From Patescibacteria group bacterium (GTDB lineage: Bacteria; Patescibacteriota; Doudnabacteria; UBA920), in contig JAMDEL010000012.1 in NCBI GenBank assembly GCA_023487095.1, positions 709 to 6,253 on the forward strand: DNA of 5,545 nucleotides. Direction: 5' to 3'. A program made the translations under genes and the position numbers. Below the pieces are notes generated by a model, which saw only the letters and a program-made list of their open reading frames with translations, was not told where the DNA came from and searched no databases. Of the stretch, positions 1 to 4,945 are shown in pieces. Each line of letters begins with the position of its first letter. The stretch's first letter is position 1.

Positions 1-25
1 AACCACCCCCTCTGACTTAATCTTT
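1..25. repeat. Left arm of exact 25-bp inverted repeat (probable chimeric junction)
   Basis: Bases 1-25 are, base for base, the reverse complement of bases 590-614; the match breaks at base 26 (versus 589). Read on the plus strand they are kinase sense-strand codons for TTPSDLIF. The arm runs off the window's left edge, so the true repeat may be longer. It overlaps the last two codons and the stop of the response regulator. An exact 25-bp match at this distance is not expected by chance. Confidence 0.95.
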
Positions 26-310
26 GTCTATGGTCTCGTTGTCGCTTAAGTTGGTCAAAATCAGCAAGGGGATTTTTTTGCCCTGCTCGCTTTCCCGAAT
101 TTTTTTGAGCATGGTAATGCCGTCCATTTTAGGCATCAAAATATCAATGACAATCAGGTGGGGCAGCTGGCTCATTGCCGCTTTAAGGCCTTCTTCCCCG
201 TTGTGGGCCGTAACAATTCGGAAACCCGCCTTGGAGAGCTCGTCGCGCAATATTTCCAGGAAAACCTGGTCATCCTCCACAAGCAAAATTGTTTTTTGTT
301 CGGTGGGCAT
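17..310 (-). CDS. Response regulator receiver-domain protein, 3' end lost at a junction
   Basis: This is a CheY-like receiver domain that would accept a phosphoryl group from the kinase encoded 12 bases upstream. Visible in 97 residues are beta-1 ILLVEDD with the acidic pair D13/D14, the phospho-acceptor D56 in LIVIDILMP, beta-3/alpha-3 MDGITMLKKI, and the conserved T86 in beta-4 (PLLILTNL). Family members run about 120 residues and continue through a conserved lysine in beta-5 and through alpha-5; both are absent. The reading frame ends at ...NETIDKD just where the 25-bp inverted copy of kinase sequence begins, so residues 96-97 and the stop belong to the copied segment. I infer a full gene cut by a junction rather than a naturally short receiver. 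The ATG start lies after an AT-rich leader without a visible Shine-Dalgarno, consistent with co-transcription with the kinase. No output domain is visible, but one could have been lost. Confidence 0.85.
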   Translation of the reverse strand: MPTEQKTILLVEDDQVFLEILRDELSKAGFRIVTAHNGEEGLKAAMSQLPHLIVIDILMPKMDGITMLKKIRESEQGKKIPLLILTNLSDNETIDKD

Positions 311-322
311 AATGGTTTTATT

Positions 323-1837
323 TTAAGTGTAAGCTTCGTTTAATTTCTTCATACCAGTACGTGACCCTGCTCCTTTTAAGGGCAGTTGGATGTAAAAGGT
401 TGAGCCCTTGTTTACTGTTGAATTAAACCAGATTTTGCCCCCGGTTTCCTGGATTACCGCCTTCACAATATACATGCCCAGGCCGTTACCGTTGGGGTCG
501 ATTTTCCGGGCAAGATCAGTGCGAAAAAACTTATCAAAAATTTTACCTTGGTCCTGTTCGGGGATGCCGCAGCCGTCGTCTTTAACGCTAAAGATTAAGT
601 CAGAGGGGGTGGTTTCAACCTTTACAGAAATATTTCCGTTCTGCGGCGTGTATTTTATGGCGTTCATCAGCAGGTTCTGAACCACAATTCTTACCAGCCC
701 AGGGTCAATATTTATTTGGGGCAGTTGGGGCGGGTAAGCCTTGGTAACCTTCAGGTTTTTTAAGTTAGCCTCTGGACCCAGCTCTCTTAGAATTTTGTCA
801 ACAACTTCAGTAAAAGAGGTTGGCTGCGGTTGTATGGAGAGGGTGCCCAAGTCAATATTGGAAACATTTAAGATATTGTTTACCAGGTCAATCATGCGCT
901 GGTTGTTTAAATAGATGGATTCGCCGTATTTTTTAATGGCGGCCATGTCAGCGGCTGGATTTTTTTTCTCCATCTCTTCCAAAAACCTTGAGGCCTGCCA
1001 CTTTACGGCAGTCAGGGGAGATCGTAATTGGTGGCTGGCGATGGATACAAACTCGCTTTTTGCCCGGTCTACCTGGACGACAATTTTCCTTATATACACC
1101 GAGACAAACAGCGCAAAACCGCCCAAAACAACAGTCAGCAAAACAGTCAGCAACAGCAAAGTATTTTTTATGCTCCGCGAGCCTTCACCCAAGGTCGCGG
1201 AAAAGTTTCTTTCCAGAACCGTCGTCTCGTTGTCTAGGGCGGTAACCTGGGTTTTTAAAAAAGCAAGCTTGGCGTTTCTGGCTTTTACTACATCCGGGTT
1301 GCTCTCGTCAATGGGCATTAAGGCAATGGCACGCATCTGCTGTCCCACGCTCATAATCTGTTCAATTTTTTCATCGCCCTGAGCCCAAATTTGTATGGCC
1401 TTGTCCATGTAGCTTACGTGCCTGAATCGCCGGAAAAGAAAAATCATATCATTTATATCCGCTGGGTGGTTGCCTCCCTGCAAAAATCCCTGGCGGGCCG
1501 CTTCCGGGTTAGGATTGTTCTTTTCCAGTTCCAGCCGTGCCTGTTTGTCGCCCAAGGGGACTTTGAGCAGTTCCAAAAAGTGCTCGTACTCAGCCTCATC
1601 AAAAGAGATGGAGTAGTCCACAAGGTTGCTGTAGGCGGCTTTTTGAGCCTTGGACCACAAACCTTCTCCGTTGGCATAGGCGCGCAGGCCGGAGACTACT
1701 TTTATGCTTAGCCAAAAATTTCCAAGCTCAAAAACCAGTACAAAAATAATCAAGCCGATAATAATTGAAAACTTTTTTTCAACCGAAAGAGTGCTAAGCC
1801 ACTTCCCAAAGGAATTTTTTTTAGGAAACCTCTCCAT
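323..1837 (-). CDS. Membrane sensor histidine kinase (HisKA-HATPase, no HAMP)
   Basis: This is a sensor kinase of a two-component system that autophosphorylates a histidine and passes the phosphate to a partner regulator, very likely the one immediately downstream. Numbering from the ATG at 1837 gives 504 residues. Segments are TM1 about 24-46, an extracytoplasmic, largely helical sensor region about 47-223, and TM2 about 224-248. A short linker follows, then HisKA with H269 in SHQLRSPL, the N-box with N392 (NLLMNAIKYTP), G1 DDGCGIP (420-426), the F-box IFDKFFR and G2 GNGLGMYIVK (450-459). All catalytic boxes are intact. There is no HAMP or PAS domain between TM2 and the H-box. The sensor carries GEGLWSKAQK, VPLGDKQARLELE, GGNHP and FRRFRHVSYMD, wording I recall from periplasmic sensor regions of proteobacterial GGDEF/PAS proteins. 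An in-frame TTG at 1864 would add nine residues; neither start has a clear Shine-Dalgarno, so ATG is preferred. Confidence 0.95.
   Translation of the reverse strand: MERFPKKNSFGKWLSTLSVEKKFSIIIGLIIFVLVFELGNFWLSIKVVSGLRAYANGEGLWSKAQKAAYSNLVDYSISFDEAEYEHFLELLKVPLGDKQARLELEKNNPNPEAARQGFLQGGNHPADINDMIFLFRRFRHVSYMDKAIQIWAQGDEKIEQIMSVGQQMRAIALMPIDESNPDVVKARNAKLAFLKTQVTALDNETTVLERNFSATLGEGSRSIKNTLLLLTVLLTVVLGGFALFVSVYIRKIVVQVDRAKSEFVSIASHQLRSPLTAVKWQASRFLEEMEKKNPAADMAAIKKYGESIYLNNQRMIDLVNNILNVSNIDLGTLSIQPQPTSFTEVVDKILRELGPEANLKNLKVTKAYPPQLPQINIDPGLVRIVVQNLLMNAIKYTPQNGNISVKVETTPSDLIFSVKDDGCGIPEQDQGKIFDKFFRTDLARKIDPNGNGLGMYIVKAVIQETGGKIWFNSTVNKGSTFYIQLPLKGAGSRTGMKKLNEAYT
590..614. repeat. Internal arm of the 25-bp inverted repeat
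   Basis: This segment lies inside the kinase ATPase domain, spanning the last base of codon 408 and codons 409-416 (TTPSDLIF), just before the G1 box. It is the natural location of the sequence, because the kinase frame runs through it undisturbed. The copy at 1-25 is therefore the displaced one. Confidence 0.95.
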
Positions 1838-1889
1838 TTTTAGGTTTGTGTTTATTTCAAGCAAGGCCTTGCCGGTTTTTTTGGACTAA

Positions 1890-1903
1890 CCTGCTAAAGC
1901 AGG
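1890..1903. repeat. Short perfect palindrome upstream of the kinase gene
   Basis: CCTGCTAAAGCAGG forms a six-base-pair perfect stem with a two-base loop (or five pairs with loop TAAA). It lies in the 156-base gap between the stop of the upstream membrane-protein gene and the kinase ATG. On the minus strand it is followed by TTAGTCC and an A-run, not a T-run, so it does not look like an intrinsic terminator for minus-strand transcription. It could be a protein-binding site, a leader hairpin of the kinase mRNA, or a small dispersed intergenic repeat. Confidence 0.5.
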
Positions 1904-1931
1904 CTCTTTGCCCTCTTAAACCATAAGACTG

Positions 1932-1942
1932 ATTATATTATA
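1932..1942 (-). promoter_or_regulatory. Candidate -10 region for the kinase/regulator operon
   Basis: On the minus strand two overlapping perfect TATAAT hexamers occur (1942-1937 and 1937-1932). No good -35 lies 16-18 bases upstream of either. A perfect TTGACA is present at 1985-1980, but it pairs at usual spacing only with poor -10 matches (TATATT at 14 bases, TATTTA at 16). The AT-rich gap after the upstream gene's stop is a sensible place for a separate promoter. Transcription from here would give a leader of about 90 bases before the ATG, containing the palindrome at 1890-1903. Confidence 0.35.
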
Positions 1943-1993
1943 CACAAAGTTTACCCATAAATATACCAAAACAGCCTATTGTCAAGCTGTTAT

Positions 1994-2707
1994 TTAAAAG
2001 TCTATTTTGGGGTGATTGGGGTCTACCAAGTGAGGAACCCAGGCAGTCAGCGGGATGAATAAAAAGGGAAAAATAATTGCCAGGGGATAAAGCCACCATC
2101 CGGGCCTTTTGGCGGCGCGTCCGGGGGGGACGCAAACTTCGGCTGGCAGGTAAACCATAAGCCCATAGATAAAAGTCCAGAAAGCAAACGCGCCCAAAGC
2201 GTTCGGTCCACCATAGCCGGCTTCGGCCAAAGTGCCGGTCAAACCAAACAGCAAAAAGACTTCAAATGGCGTAAAGGCAAAGTAACTCAAAAGTACGGCC
2301 CAGCCAATGAACATGGGCGCGATGACAATTACACTGTGGTAAAAAATTACATCCCAGTAATTGGAGGAAGCCGTAATATAAGCCTGGCCAAGCTTGACGC
2401 CAAACAGGGGAGCCAGGTTAGTCATGCCGGTGGTAATAGCTTCTTCAATGAGTATCAGGCAGGTAGAAAAGAGTACGAATTTTACTTGCCACTTTAATGG
2501 GATTTTTTGGATCCATCCTTTAACCGCGTTTTGGTATTTATACATTAGCGCACCGCCCAATAACACCCACAAAATAATCAAACCCCAGGCCATTTTTATT
2601 CCCGCCCGCTGAACGGGGTCTTTCCAAACAGCAAACGTAACCAAGGCGGTGCTGGTTAGCATCCAAATGCCCAAGAGTAAAATGAATTTTTTTTCAAAGC
2701 CCCTCAT
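1994..2707 (-). CDS. Seven-helix membrane protein, function unknown
   Basis: I do not recognise the family. The 237 residues contain about seven hydrophobic helices, near 8-27, 38-56, 74-93, 118-141, 147-163, 167-187 and 204-224, and no signal peptide or soluble domain. Acidic and polar residues sit within or beside helices: E88/E89 (LIEEAITT), N116-Y117-x-D119, H124 and E162 (GTLAEAGYGG). Such buried polar residues often mark a transport or catalytic site, but no protease or transporter motif fits; the EExxx pattern lacks the partner motifs of CPBP proteases. The protein upstream (3393-2731) aligns with it over the core helices, so the two are probable tandem paralogs. The genes are 23 bases apart on the same strand and are likely co-transcribed. 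The ATG start follows an AT-rich leader with no Shine-Dalgarno. The stop lies next to a possible promoter for the downstream kinase. Confidence 0.85.
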   Translation of the reverse strand: MRGFEKKFILLLGIWMLTSTALVTFAVWKDPVQRAGIKMAWGLIILWVLLGGALMYKYQNAVKGWIQKIPLKWQVKFVLFSTCLILIEEAITTGMTNLAPLFGVKLGQAYITASSNYWDVIFYHSVIVIAPMFIGWAVLLSYFAFTPFEVFLLFGLTGTLAEAGYGGPNALGAFAFWTFIYGLMVYLPAEVCVPPGRAAKRPGWWLYPLAIIFPFLFIPLTAWVPHLVDPNHPKIDF

Positions 2708-2730
2708 ATTTTGAGTTTATTTGTAGAAAT

Positions 2731-3393
2731 TTATTTTATCTTAAAGAATGCCGCCAGGGTGTAAATAACCAAACCACACAGCACATACACCAACGGCAGT
2801 ATAATTAGTGGGCTAAGGTATTTGAAAAAGGAGCTGCTGCGCGGTACGGGCAATGTATTCTGGATTTTCAAATACGGCGACAGGTTCATGGCGTGGTAGT
2901 TAATCAAGACATAAGGAAGGAAAACCAACAGCCCCGGATTTGCCAAGAAAGTCCTGCTGCCGTCCCCTAAGGCCTGGCCAAGGGCCATTAATATTGCGTA
3001 TTGCCAAACGTTGTATTGGTATTTGTTAATTAGGAACCAGATAACGCGAAAAATAACAAAGTATGCCGGGATGGTAAAAGCCAGATCAATCGCGTAATTG
3101 CGTAAAATTTGACCCATTGTCATACCTGCAATCACCCGCAGAGCTGGAAATACAGGCATTTGAATCATATACAGGCCTTCCACCACGGCCGCAGAGATTG
3201 TACACAGCAGAATAAATTGCCTTTTTGGGTTTTCTGCAGGGGTTTTTTTCTTTTTTAGCAACAACAGGCTCAGTCCCAAGTAAACTAAAATAAAAAAGTG
3301 GGTTATATTGTCCGTGGTAAATCCGGTCTTGGCAAACACCAACACAATGACCAGGGCCGACCAAGCGAGATAAAGTTTAAAATATTTCGGCAT
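2731..3393 (-). CDS. Seven-helix membrane protein, probable paralog of the downstream gene
   Basis: This is a family I cannot name. The 220 residues contain about seven hydrophobic segments, near 5-21, 30-46, 59-77, 101-123, 131-148, 153-168 and 192-216, with a lysine-rich loop (KKKK, 47-50) after helix 2. Helix 3 has QFILLCTISAAVVEG, matching KFVLFSTCLILIEEA of the next gene; E72 corresponds to E89. Helix 4 begins NYAID against NYWD, and helix 5 has GQALGDG against TGTLAEAG (D144 with E162). The shared helix order and the repeated position of intramembrane acids suggest an old tandem duplication. Start: ATG, with an extended -10 ending only about 13 bases upstream, so the mRNA leader may be about six bases. 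The gene is probably first of a two-gene unit with the downstream paralog. Confidence 0.85.
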   Translation of the reverse strand: MPKYFKLYLAWSALVIVLVFAKTGFTTDNITHFFILVYLGLSLLLLKKKKTPAENPKRQFILLCTISAAVVEGLYMIQMPVFPALRVIAGMTMGQILRNYAIDLAFTIPAYFVIFRVIWFLINKYQYNVWQYAILMALGQALGDGSRTFLANPGLLVFLPYVLINYHAMNLSPYLKIQNTLPVPRSSSFFKYLSPLIILPLVYVLCGLVIYTLAAFFKIK

Positions 3394-3405
3394 AATCTCT
3401 GGTTA

Positions 3406-3414
3406 ATTATAGCA
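3406..3414 (-). promoter_or_regulatory. Extended -10 promoter for the paired membrane-protein genes
   Basis: The minus strand reads TGCTATAAT, a perfect extended -10, followed by TAACC. No convincing -35 lies 16-18 bases upstream, which an extended -10 can tolerate. The predicted transcription start (about 3399) is only some six bases before the ATG at 3393, giving a near-leaderless mRNA. This fits the absence of a real Shine-Dalgarno. The same nonamer occurs before the DUF1801 gene. Confidence 0.6.
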
Positions 3415-3523
3415 TTGTTGTTCAATACAAAGCGCCCCAAATTTTTGAAGTATTTTTTAAACCCGTTTAGTTTTATCGGTGCAGATGTCGTGATTCAACC
3501 TGGTACCGGGCTGTTTGTAGCAT

Positions 3524-3886
3524 CTACGAACCTTTATTTGTTTTTGCTCTTGTTTTTAGGATTTGTTTTATGGCTGTAGTCGGTACTTTTTGGTCAAACT
3601 TGATTTGTATGGTCTTGCTTCCGGTTTTGTAACCTTTTTTTAGTAGCTCCTCGCGGTCTTTGCTTGGCAGCGGGAACGCAAAGCCAAAGCTAACGTGGTT
3701 TTTGAATGCGGCAAACCCAATAAGAAAACCGTGGTATTTATAGAATGGAATACCCCAACTTATTTTTTCTTCCACTTTTGGAATAGCCGATTTTATTATT
3801 TTCCGGAGTTCTGTAAGTTTCGGACGGGCTTTGCTGTCCGCGCTGGCAATGTAAGCGCCAACGTCTTTTGCTTTATAATTTTTCAT
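3524..3886 (-). CDS. DUF1801 / YdhG-like small cytoplasmic protein
   Basis: This is a 120-residue protein of the DUF1801 (YdhG/YjbR-type alpha-beta) family. It shows the family pattern: an N-terminal helix KDVGAYIASADSKARPKLTELRKII, then AIPKVEEKISWGIPFYKYHG, then LIGFAAFKNHVSFGF, and a C-terminal KTIQIKFDQKVPTTAIKQILKTRAK. Some family members have been described as frataxin-like iron chaperones, but that role is not established for the family at large and cannot be read from this sequence. Start choice: an upstream in-frame ATG at 3931 would add 15 residues (MPRAAIITIL...), but it lies upstream of a good promoter (-10 at 3917-3912). The family also begins near the internal MKNYKAKDVGAYI, so 3886 is preferred. 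No Shine-Dalgarno is visible. The gene is followed by a 130-base gap before the next minus-strand gene, which has its own -10, so it is probably monocistronic. Confidence 0.9.
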   Translation of the reverse strand: MKNYKAKDVGAYIASADSKARPKLTELRKIIKSAIPKVEEKISWGIPFYKYHGFLIGFAAFKNHVSFGFAFPLPSKDREELLKKGYKTGSKTIQIKFDQKVPTTAIKQILKTRAKTNKGS

Positions 3887-3911
3887 ATTTTGAAAGGTTA
3901 TTAGTATGGTA

Positions 3912-3941
3912 ATTATAGCAGCTCGTGGCATTTTGGCTCAA
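3912..3941 (-). promoter_or_regulatory. Promoter of the DUF1801 gene (TTGAGC-18-TATAAT, extended -10)
   Basis: On the minus strand TTGAGC (3941-3936, four of six matches to consensus) is separated by 18 bases from a perfect TATAAT (3917-3912) preceded by TGC, giving an extended -10. The predicted transcription start is near 3905, about 19 bases before the ATG at 3886. The start at 3931 would be outside such a transcript, so this site supports the shorter protein. Confidence 0.65.
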
Positions 3942-3987
3942 CGCTCAAGTTGTAAAATTAGAATGGAGAAATATAAAATAACGTATT

Positions 3988-4000
3988 TCAGCCGTGCTGA
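3988..4000. promoter_or_regulatory. Inverted repeat between divergent promoters, possible operator
   Basis: TCAGC-CGT-GCTGA is a perfect five-base inverted repeat with a three-base centre. It is located six bases upstream of the -35 of the Cys-rich gene and between the two divergent promoters. Its position would suit an activator or repressor site, but it is short and a chance occurrence is possible. No regulator gene is adjacent except the two-component system further left. Confidence 0.25.
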
Positions 4001-4006
4001 TTCCTA

Positions 4007-4035
4007 TAGACTTTATAGAAGAAGAGTACTATAAT
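4007..4035 (+). promoter_or_regulatory. Promoter of the Cys-rich gene (TAGACT-17-TATAAT)
   Basis: TAGACT at 4007-4012 (four of six matches to TTGACA) is followed after 17 bases by a perfect TATAAT at 4030-4035. The predicted start is near 4042, immediately before the Shine-Dalgarno, giving a short leader of about 17 bases to the GTG codon. Confidence 0.6.
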
Positions 4036-4044
4036 ATGGGGTCC

Positions 4045-4053
4045 AAAAGGAGG
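4045..4053 (+). promoter_or_regulatory. Strong Shine-Dalgarno fixing the GTG start
   Basis: AAAAGGAGG ends five bases before the GTG at 4059. It is the only strong ribosome binding site in the window and decides in favour of the GTG start over the internal ATG at codon 21, which would remove the membrane helix. Confidence 0.85.
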
Positions 4054-4058
4054 ACATC

Positions 4059-4757
4059 GTGGAAATAGTTAGTTTGGTGTTGATACTCCTGTTTCTGGTC
4101 GCATACGGCTTGTTCAAGATGTTTAATTCCCTCATTGTGCAGCCGGCAAAGCTGGTGGTTGAGAGCATCAGGGCAGACGTCTGCAAGACTTGCGGGAGTA
4201 AAAACATGGATCGGTGTCCTTTCGGGCATTGCCAAGTTTGTTACAGAAGCAAGTGTTGTTACAGATGTTCTCAGTGTTCAGACAGCTACCAGCCCTGCGG
4301 CCACTGTAAGTGTAAAAAGCATGCATGTGGCGCATGCAAGGTTTGTTCCGGGTCAAAGCTGTCCTGCGGTCATTGTAAGTGCGAGCGGTTGTCCTGCGGC
4401 CACTGCAGCTCTTGCAAGAAGTGCAGCAATTGCGGGAAATGTCGAGAATGCCGGAAGCAGTCTTGTGGTCATTGCGCCTGCCGGGTTCACAAGTGCGGAA
4501 GGTGCGCGCTGTGCTCACATAACTTACAGCCCTGCGGCCATTGTAAGTGCGAGCAGTTCTCGTGCGGCCATTGTTCGGCTGATTATGCATGTAGGCGCTG
4601 CGGAGGATGTACTGTCTGTAGGGGTGTTTGTGTAAACGGTCACTGTAGTTGTTATGGTTCCGTGAGCGGGGAGTGTCTGATGTGTAACTCGTTGAGGTGC
4701 ATAGTTTGCGGAGAGTACATCGGTAGGCCAGACGACTATTGTGACGCGTGCTACTAA
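4059..4757 (+). CDS. Membrane-anchored cysteine-rich CGHC-repeat protein, function unknown
   Basis: I do not recognise a named family. The 232-residue protein starts with one hydrophobic helix (about 3-19; VSLVLILLFLVAYGLF) and a short linker. From residue 42 to the end it is a domain with 49 cysteines, about one residue in four. Six exact CGHC motifs begin at residues 80, 103, 113, 136, 159 and 169, with variants CGAC, CGRC, CGGC, FGHC and NGHC. Nearly all cysteines fall in CxxC or CxC pairs, and the C-terminus ends CIVCGEY...YCDACY (CxxC-x10-CxxC). This looks like an array of metal-binding knuckles, probably zinc (inference). CGHC is also the protein disulfide isomerase active-site motif, but no thioredoxin fold is visible. 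E2 before the helix and K20/K31 after it favour a cytoplasmic Cys domain by the positive-inside rule. The gene is GC-rich (58% in 4141-4200, against 48% at 541-600 in the kinase and 28% at 5281-5340 in the next gene). It has its own promoter, Shine-Dalgarno and terminator, and may be acquired. Confidence 0.9.
   Translation: MEIVSLVLILLFLVAYGLFKMFNSLIVQPAKLVVESIRADVCKTCGSKNMDRCPFGHCQVCYRSKCCYRCSQCSDSYQPCGHCKCKKHACGACKVCSGSKLSCGHCKCERLSCGHCSSCKKCSNCGKCRECRKQSCGHCACRVHKCGRCALCSHNLQPCGHCKCEQFSCGHCSADYACRRCGGCTVCRGVCVNGHCSCYGSVSGECLMCNSLRCIVCGEYIGRPDDYCDACY
4296..4631 (+). repeat. Two tandem 56-codon super-repeats within the Cys-rich gene
   Basis: Residues 80-135 and 136-191 align without a gap, with 30 of 56 identities by eye. 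Each unit is a 23-residue module, a 10-residue module (CGHCKCERLS; CGHCKCEQFS) and another 23-residue module, every module opening with CGHC. The underlying DNA repeats similar strings such as TGCGGCCATTGTAAGTGCGA (4533) and its close copy at 4365, so the duplication is still visible at nucleotide level. The duplicated unit lies at 4296-4463 and 4464-4631. Confidence 0.85.
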
Positions 4758-4807
4758 GGTCCAATCGGACCACAGAAAACCGCCCGGGCTTCGTGCACGG
4801 GCGGTTT
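4758..4807 (+). terminator. Double hairpin, intrinsic terminator of the Cys-rich gene
   Basis: Directly after the TAA, GGTCC-AATC-GGACC (4758-4771) forms a five-pair hairpin. A perfect ten-pair stem follows, AAACCGCCCG (4777-4786) with CGGGCGGTTT (4798-4807), around an 11-base loop containing TTCG. On the plus strand the tail is TTTGCATTATATTT, an imperfect T-tract. On the minus strand the stem is followed by TTTTCTGT, so it may also stop transcription arriving from the convergent gene at 5539-4946. Confidence 0.7.
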
Positions 4808-4945
4808 GCATTATATTTGCAGTTCTAAGGCCTCAGGTTTACTTAAAAAATATATTGGTGGAGATTTTAGGAAATCAGTGGAACTTAATTAATGAAGAAA
4901 TTATGATTTTTAACGATGTATTAGTTGCAAAAATTGCTACATGCT

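Noticed and set aside
915..1382. A 155-codon plus-strand frame antisense to the histidine kinase
   Set aside because: The minus-strand kinase has full catalytic motifs across this stretch. The antisense translation has no recognisable domain and no start signals.
1994..2707. CPBP-type intramembrane protease (because of EEAITT and FYH)
   Set aside because: The EExxxR and FxxxH spacing is not met and the second histidine motif is missing, so I left the protein unassigned.
3394..3523. Possible tRNA-like or terminator element (GGTTGAATC..., CCTGGTACCGGG) in the gap after the DUF1801 gene
   Set aside because: The T-loop wording is wrong, no anticodon or acceptor stem can be paired, and the GGTACC palindrome has no T-tract. 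Only the extended -10 is supported in this gap.
4296..4631. Disulfide isomerase activity inferred from the CGHC motifs
   Set aside because: There is no thioredoxin-fold context (no cis-proline or flanking strands), and the dense CxxC array fits metal binding better.
4135..4635. A 166-codon plus-strand frame overlapping the Cys-rich gene
   Set aside because: It is a low-complexity Ala/Ser/Val shadow of the same repeats in another frame. The SD-GTG start, membrane helix and terminator all belong to the 4059 frame.
4168..4773. A 201-codon open frame on the minus strand opposite the Cys-rich gene
   Set aside because: Repeated TGC/TGT and GGC/GGT codons leave few stop codons on the opposite strand. 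The translation is an implausible run of Arg/Thr/Ser/Asn with no domain, promoter or Shine-Dalgarno.
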